Assembly (NCBI RefSeq): GCF_024171695.1
Contig: NZ_JAMTCF010000013.1
Location: 62,001-126,000, forward strand
Length of the DNA stretch: 64,000 nucleotides
From: Actinosynnema pretiosum
GTDB taxonomy: Bacteria; Actinomycetota; Actinomycetes; Mycobacteriales; Pseudonocardiaceae
Reading direction: 5' to 3'
The position numbers and the translations under genes are program-made. Below are positions 60,068-64,000 of the stretch, piece by piece (position 1 is the stretch's first letter; the number at the start of each line of letters is the position of its first letter). Under the pieces are notes generated by a model. It had not been told where the DNA came from and made no database searches. It was given only the letters and a program-made list of their open reading frames with translations.

Positions 60068-61081
60068 TCACCGGCGCCCGGCGCGGGCGGCGGTGCTGGC
60101 GCGTTCGACCAGGCGGGGCCGCAGCAGGGTCAGCGGGGCGACCCTGCCGCGGTTCAGCTTCGCCATCAGCAGCTCCACGGCCCGGTGGCCGAGCTGCTCG
60201 GCGGGCAGCTGCACGGAGGTCAGCTCCGGGGACAGGCGGTCGGCCAGGTCGTCCGGGCAGATCGCGACCACCGCGATGTCGTCCGGCACGTCGCGGCCCA
60301 GCGCGCGCAACGCCTCCAGGACCGACGGCAGCGCGGCCTCGTTGTGCACGACCAGCCCGGTGACCGTGGGGTGCCGGTCCAGCAGGCCCGTCACCGCCGC
60401 CCGCACCGAGCTGTGGTCGGTCTCGGTCGGCAGGGTCGTCGACGAGATGCCGCGCCGCATCGCCGCCGCGCTGAACCCGGCCATGCAGCGGTGCGCGAAC
60501 CCGGTGTCGCGCTCGTAGACCGCGCGGGGCGCCCCCACCAGCGCCACCGAGCGGTGCCCGAGGTCGGCCAGGTGGTCGACGCAGCGGGCGCCCGCCTCGG
60601 CGAAGTCCAGGTCGACGCAGGTCAACCCGGCGGCGTCGGCCGGGAAGCCGATCAGCACCGAGGGCCGCTCCAGCTCGCGCAGCACCGGCACCCGCTCGTC
60701 GTGCATCTCCACGTCCATCACCAGCAGCCCGTCCACCTGCGCGCTGCCCGCGACCCGGCGCAGCCCGGCCGCGCCCTGGTCCGCCGTCACCAGCAGCACG
60801 TCGTGCTCGTGGCCGCGCGCGGCGTGCGCCACCGCGACCACGAACTGCATCAGCACCGGCAGGTTCATGCCCTCGCGCATCGGCAGGACCAGCGCCAGGA
60901 CGTTGGCCCGGTTGCTGGCGAGCGAGCGGGCGCCCGCGTGCGGGTGGTAGCCGAGCGCGCGGACGCTGGCCTCGACCCTGGCCCTGGTCGCGGGCGAGAT
61001 GGAGCGCCTTCCGGTGAGCACGTAGGAGACCGTGCTGGGCGCGACCCCGGCGTGCCGGGCCACGTCGGCGATCGTCACCAT
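60068..61081 (-). CDS. LacI family transcriptional regulator
   Basis: The 337-residue repressor has the LacI helix-turn-helix and hinge (TIADVARHAGVAPSTVSYVLTG, then RVEASVRALGYHPHAGARSLAS) and a periplasmic-binding-protein-like effector domain (ANVLALVLPMREG, VDGLLVMDVEMHDERVPVL, TGLVVHNEAALPSVLEAL). It probably controls this operon in response to an imported sugar. ATG 61081 overlaps the GH3 stop by one base (TGATG), so it is coupled to GH3 translation. The four GAA-N4-TTC palindromes around the operon are its likely targets. Confidence 0.93.
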   Translation of the reverse strand: MVTIADVARHAGVAPSTVSYVLTGRRSISPATRARVEASVRALGYHPHAGARSLASNRANVLALVLPMREGMNLPVLMQFVVAVAHAARGHEHDVLLVTADQGAAGLRRVAGSAQVDGLLVMDVEMHDERVPVLRELERPSVLIGFPADAAGLTCVDLDFAEAGARCVDHLADLGHRSVALVGAPRAVYERDTGFAHRCMAGFSAAAMRRGISSTTLPTETDHSSVRAAVTGLLDRHPTVTGLVVHNEAALPSVLEALRALGRDVPDDIAVVAICPDDLADRLSPELTSVQLPAEQLGHRAVELLMAKLNRGRVAPLTLLRPRLVERASTAARAGRR

Positions 61082-63621
61082 CAGACCACCCGCTCCACCC
61101 GGACGCCCGCGCGCAGCGCGGTGACGACGACGGTGGAGCCGCCCTCCCTGGTCAGCTCGGTGCCGTCCGGGGTCTCGTAGGGCCACGGGGTGACGTCGTG
61201 GAACGCGATCCAGTCGCCCTCGGCCGGGAACACCACGGCGTCGTCGACCAGGCGCACGCCGCTGTGGTGGTCGAAGTCGGTCGCGCGCAGCGGACCGGTG
61301 CGCGGCGCGGGCGCCTCCCCCGGCAGCTCGACCTCCAGGCGGGCGCGGACGTCCCGGCTGGACGGGCCGACCAGCAGCACGCACGGACCGGCCTCGACCG
61401 AGCGGCGGCCCCGGACCACGTCCCAGTGCCACAGGGCGTCGGCGGGCAGCTCGACCTCGGCGGACTCGCCGGGCGCGAGGTCGACGCGGCGGAAGGACTG
61501 GAGCCTGCGCAGCGGCTGGCGGATCGCCGAGTCCGGTCGGGCGGCGTAGAGCTGGACCACCTCGGCGCCCGCGACGCGGCCGGTGTTGGTGACGGTGACG
61601 GTGACCCGCTCACCGTCCCAGGCCGGTTCGCCGTAGTCGAACGCGGTGTACGACAGGCCGTGGCCGAAGCAGAACAGCGGCTCGGCGGTGGAGTACAGGT
61701 AGGTGCCGCCGGAGCGGATGATGTCGTAGTCCAGCAGGTCGGGCAGGTCGGCGGCGGAGCGCGGCCAGGCCTGCGGGAGCCTGCCGGACGGGTTGAGCGC
61801 GCCGAACAGGGCCTCGGCGACGGCGGTGCCCTGGCGCTGGCCGCCGTGCGCGGTCCACAGGACGGCGGGCAGGTGCTCCTCCTCGCCGTCCAGCGCGTAC
61901 GGGTAGCTGCTGACCAGCACGAGCACCGTGCGCGGGTTGGCCGCGCGGACGGCCCGCACGAGCGGGAGCTGCGGCAGGTCGAGGCCGGTGCGGTCCTGGG
62001 TCTCGCGGCCGTTGACGTGCGGGTCGTTGCCGACCACGACCACCGCCACGTCGGCCTCCCTGGCGAGCGCGACGGCCTCCGCCGCGCCGTCGTGGACGAC
62101 CTCGGCGGTGAACGGCCCGTAGGTCAGGTCGCTGACCACGTGCCGCAGCACCAGGCCGTCGGGGGTGTCCTCGGGCGTGAACAGCTCGCGGACGTCCCAG
62201 CCGCCGGGGGCGAGCGCCTCGGCGACCAGGTCGCCGTCCTCGGTGACGCCGAGGAACCGGCGGTTGGCGGCGGCGCGCAGGGTCCACGCGCCGTCGCCCC
62301 AGTCGAACCGGTCGAAGCCGTCACCGGGTTCGGCGGTGGTCTCCACGCGGCCGTCGACGACGGCGAGGTGGCGGCCGTCGGGGCCGCGCAGGGTGATCCG
62401 GTCGACGCCCTCGGCGAACGAGGTCGCGGCGAACTCGGACAGTCCACTGAGGACGGTGACGGCGCTGCCCGGCAGGGTGCCGCTGTACCAGTCCTCGAAC
62501 AGGGTGTCGGCGTGCGTGCCGATCACCGCGAGCCGGACGCCGCGCGGCAGCGGGAGCGCCTGCTCCTCGTTGCGCAGCAGCACGATCGCGGCGCGGGCGG
62601 CGTCGAGCGCGAGGTCGTCGTGCGAGCCGATGACGTCCTGCGTGATGCCCGCGTGCGGGTTGCGCCCGGCCGGGTCGAACTCGCCGAGCCGGAACCGCAG
62701 CGCCAGCAACCGGCCGACCGCGCGCTCCACGACCTCCCACGGCAGCAGGTGCCGCTCCAGCGCCTCGGTGACGGCGGTGACGGTGAGCTCGGGGTCCGGC
62801 CCCTGGTCGGTGCAGTTGTCCACGCCCGCGATCAGCATCGCGGCGTGCCCCTCGGCCTGGGTGGCGCGGAAGCCCTGCGACCCGGCGATGTTGGACGGCG
62901 CGAACGCGTCGCTGACCACCGCGACGCCGTCCGGGTGCCAGGTCCGCAGCTCGCTCTCCAGCAGCGGGCTCAGGTGCGCCGGGCGGCCGTTGACGAGGTT
63001 GTAGGACGGCATGACGGCGACCGCCGCGCCCGCCTCGACCGGTCCCCGGAAGCAGGGCAGCTCGTACTCGTGCAGCACGCGCGGGCGCAGGTCCGAGGAA
63101 GTGGTGTCGCGGCGGGTCTCGTTGTTGTAGCCCAGGAAGTGCTTCAGGGTGGGCGCGGTCTTGAGGTAGAACGGGTGGTCGCCGCGCAGGCCGGACGCGA
63201 ACGCGGTGCCCATCGCGGAGGTGAGCACCGGGTCCTCGGAGTAGGCCTCCTCGTTGCGGCCCCAGCGCGGGTCGCGCAGCGGGTTGACCACCGGCGCCCA
63301 CACGTTGAGCCCGTTGAGCGGGTCGCGGTCGTGGAACCCGCGCGCCTCGGTCCCCGCCGCGTCGCCGACCTTCCGGACCAGCTCGACGTCCCAGCTCGCG
63401 GCGAGCCCGACCGGTTGCGGGAAGACGGTCGCCTCGCCGAGCCAGGCGACGCCGTGCGCGACTTCCAGGCCGGTGCGGAACTCGGCGAGCCCGAGGCGCG
63501 GGACGGCGGGCTGCCGCTGGTGCAGCAGGGAGATCTTCTCCCGCTCGGTGAGCCGGGAGAGCAGGTCGGCGACCCGGTCGCGCAGCGGCAGGTCGGGGTC
63601 GCGGAACGGGAACTGGCCCAC
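61081..63621 (-). CDS. GH3 family beta-glucosidase/xylosidase-like enzyme
   Basis: The 846-residue enzyme has a GH3 N-terminal barrel (catalytic nucleophile D238 in VVSDAFAPSN, substrate-binding KHFLGYNNE), a GH3 C-terminal sandwich (VVVVGNDPHVNGRETQDR, HGGQRQGTAVAEALFGALNPSGRLP) and a fibronectin III-like tail. Between residues about 400 and 490 an extra segment (ITLRGPDGRHLAVVDG, WTLRAAANRRFLGVTEDGDL) replaces the common PA14 insert and looks fascin-like. There is no signal peptide, so it acts on imported oligosaccharides. GTG 63621 has GAGAGG 6-7 bases upstream. It is the first gene of the eight-gene operon. Confidence 0.92.
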   Translation of the reverse strand: MGQFPFRDPDLPLRDRVADLLSRLTEREKISLLHQRQPAVPRLGLAEFRTGLEVAHGVAWLGEATVFPQPVGLAASWDVELVRKVGDAAGTEARGFHDRDPLNGLNVWAPVVNPLRDPRWGRNEEAYSEDPVLTSAMGTAFASGLRGDHPFYLKTAPTLKHFLGYNNETRRDTTSSDLRPRVLHEYELPCFRGPVEAGAAVAVMPSYNLVNGRPAHLSPLLESELRTWHPDGVAVVSDAFAPSNIAGSQGFRATQAEGHAAMLIAGVDNCTDQGPDPELTVTAVTEALERHLLPWEVVERAVGRLLALRFRLGEFDPAGRNPHAGITQDVIGSHDDLALDAARAAIVLLRNEEQALPLPRGVRLAVIGTHADTLFEDWYSGTLPGSAVTVLSGLSEFAATSFAEGVDRITLRGPDGRHLAVVDGRVETTAEPGDGFDRFDWGDGAWTLRAAANRRFLGVTEDGDLVAEALAPGGWDVRELFTPEDTPDGLVLRHVVSDLTYGPFTAEVVHDGAAEAVALAREADVAVVVVGNDPHVNGRETQDRTGLDLPQLPLVRAVRAANPRTVLVLVSSYPYALDGEEEHLPAVLWTAHGGQRQGTAVAEALFGALNPSGRLPQAWPRSAADLPDLLDYDIIRSGGTYLYSTAEPLFCFGHGLSYTAFDYGEPAWDGERVTVTVTNTGRVAGAEVVQLYAARPDSAIRQPLRRLQSFRRVDLAPGESAEVELPADALWHWDVVRGRRSVEAGPCVLLVGPSSRDVRARLEVELPGEAPAPRTGPLRATDFDHHSGVRLVDDAVVFPAEGDWIAFHDVTPWPYETPDGTELTREGGSTVVVTALRAGVRVERVV

Positions 63622-63664
63622 GGCACGCCTCTCGTCGAACACGTCGAACCGCCTGCGCCCGAAG

Positions 63665-63678
63665 TCGAATCGATTCGA
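63665..63678. promoter_or_regulatory. LacI-type operator TCGAATCGATTCGA
   Basis: A perfect 14-bp palindrome with central CG lies 43 bp upstream of the GH3 start. It shares the GAA-N4-TTC core with the other three operators in this locus. Confidence 0.7.
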
Positions 63679-63785
63679 TTTAACGGCCAGGCATTTCCGG
63701 CAGATCATCAGCGGGTGAAGTGGTCAGAAATGTGCCACGGCGCTCACCGGTGGTCAACACCCGAATTCCGGTCGACGCATTCGAT

Positions 63786-63799
63786 TCGAACGCGTTCGA
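63786..63799. promoter_or_regulatory. LacI-type operator TCGAACGCGTTCGA
   Basis: This is a second perfect 14-bp palindrome of the form TCGAA-N4-TTCGA, 121 bp from the first. The pair brackets the presumed operon promoter. Confidence 0.65.
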
Positions 63800-63819
63800 C
63801 GAATGTCCGGGAAAGCCGG

Positions 63820-63852
63820 GCACCCCCCGCGCTCGTTCGGCGCGGGGGGTGC
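63820..63852 (-). terminator. Intrinsic terminator of the right-edge gene
   Basis: GCACCCCCCGCG pairs perfectly with CGCGGGGGGTGC (12 bp) around a 9-base loop. On the minus strand it is followed by CCGGCTTTCC. It lies 22 bp after the stop codon of the partial gene at the edge. Confidence 0.75.
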
Positions 63853-63873
63853 TCTCGACCTGCGGTTGTGCGG

Positions 63874-64000
63874 TTAGCCGAACAGCTCCGAGTGCAGCGA
63901 GAACGCGGTGGCGATCTCGGCCTGCGCCCAGAACCTGTGGTACTCGAAGGTCGGCGCGGAACCACCGTTCAGGTAAGCCTGCACCTTGGGCCAGTCGGGG
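63874..64000 (-). CDS. C-terminal fragment, possibly GH48 exocellulase
   Basis: Forty-one codons run from the right edge to TAA 63874-63876. The peptide starts PDWPKVQAYLNGG and continues TFEYHRFWAQAEIATAFSLH to SELFG. The YHRFWAQ run recalls the end of GH48 cellulase catalytic domains, which fits a window full of cellulases, but this rests on recalled pattern and a short fragment. No CBM follows, so any CBM would be N-terminal, as in the GH6 enzyme here. Confidence 0.5.
   Translation of the reverse strand, partial: PDWPKVQAYLNGGSAPTFEYHRFWAQAEIATAFSLHSELFG

Noticed and set aside
1..64000. tRNA, rRNA or insertion-sequence genes
   Set aside because: No cloverleaf-like sequence, rRNA core motif, transposase or terminal inverted repeat was seen by eye; a tRNAscan/Infernal run would be decisive.

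Overview
The window is very GC-rich (well above 70% by eye). It reads as the chromosome of a filamentous actinomycete, most likely of the family Pseudonocardiaceae (Actinosynnema/Saccharothrix-like). That is inferred from mshC (mycothiol synthesis), PAC2 next to metH, a fabG-inhA-hemH block as in mycobacteria, an EspG/PPE-like/DUF3558 type VII secretion islet, many CBM2-bearing cellulose and pectin enzymes, and frequent GTG starts. I see no rRNA, tRNA, CRISPR array, transposase or phage gene.

Layout. 0-4.3 kb: a gene end, a double-hotdog thioesterase, and two secreted pectate lyases with CBM2 modules. 4.3-14.8 kb: mostly housekeeping genes (AEC permease, hisE, GNAT, SDR and old-yellow-enzyme pair divergent from a TetR/FhuF-like pair, HAD phosphatase, metH, PAC2). 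15.0-19.9 kb: a GAF histidine kinase convergent on a five-gene run encoding a TasA-like protein, a second secreted protein, an ER/SipW-type signal peptidase and two response regulators. This is the most system-like locus and has three 11-bp-phased direct repeats upstream. 19.9-27.6 kb: GbsR/MarR regulator, secreted subtilase, mshC, ctaD and a chemoreceptor. 27.6-31.5 kb: membrane P-loop NTPase, NUDIX hydrolase, and a sigma-factor-like protein with a beta-rich tail.

31.5-37.2 kb: a VWA/MoxR-type ATPase pair and a secreted CBM2-GH6 cellulase with two CelR-type operators. 37.4-41.7 kb: a type VII secretion islet (EspG chaperone, Gly-rich PPE/WXG-like protein, small partner, two DUF3558 lipoproteins), part of it clearly lower in GC. 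42-50.7 kb: SDR, unknown gene, YcxB-like protein, hemH/cpfC, inhA, fabG, a FAD/Fe-S D-lactate-type dehydrogenase, and a beta-lactamase-fold lipoprotein with a broken active site. 50.7-52 kb: a 15-bp tandem array, a lone EACC1-type protein and a MerR regulator. 52-63.8 kb: an eight-gene sugar operon on the minus strand (GH3, LacI, solute-binding lipoprotein, two permeases, GH42, GH95, CutA) with four GAA-N4-TTC operators. The right edge holds the last 41 codons of another minus-strand gene, possibly a GH48 cellulase.

Together, the extracellular pectate lyases and GH6 cellulase, the CelR sites and the oligosaccharide importer with cytoplasmic exo-glycosidases describe a plant-polymer degrader. 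The importer has no ATPase gene, so it presumably uses a shared MsiK-type ATPase encoded elsewhere. Five genes (tetR, metH, PAC2, mshC, moxR) carry a TAnnnT hexamer exactly six bases before the start codon and no Shine-Dalgarno sequence, which is the signature of leaderless transcripts. Many operons use ATGA/GTGA start-stop overlaps, and several gene ends carry perfect GC-rich hairpins.
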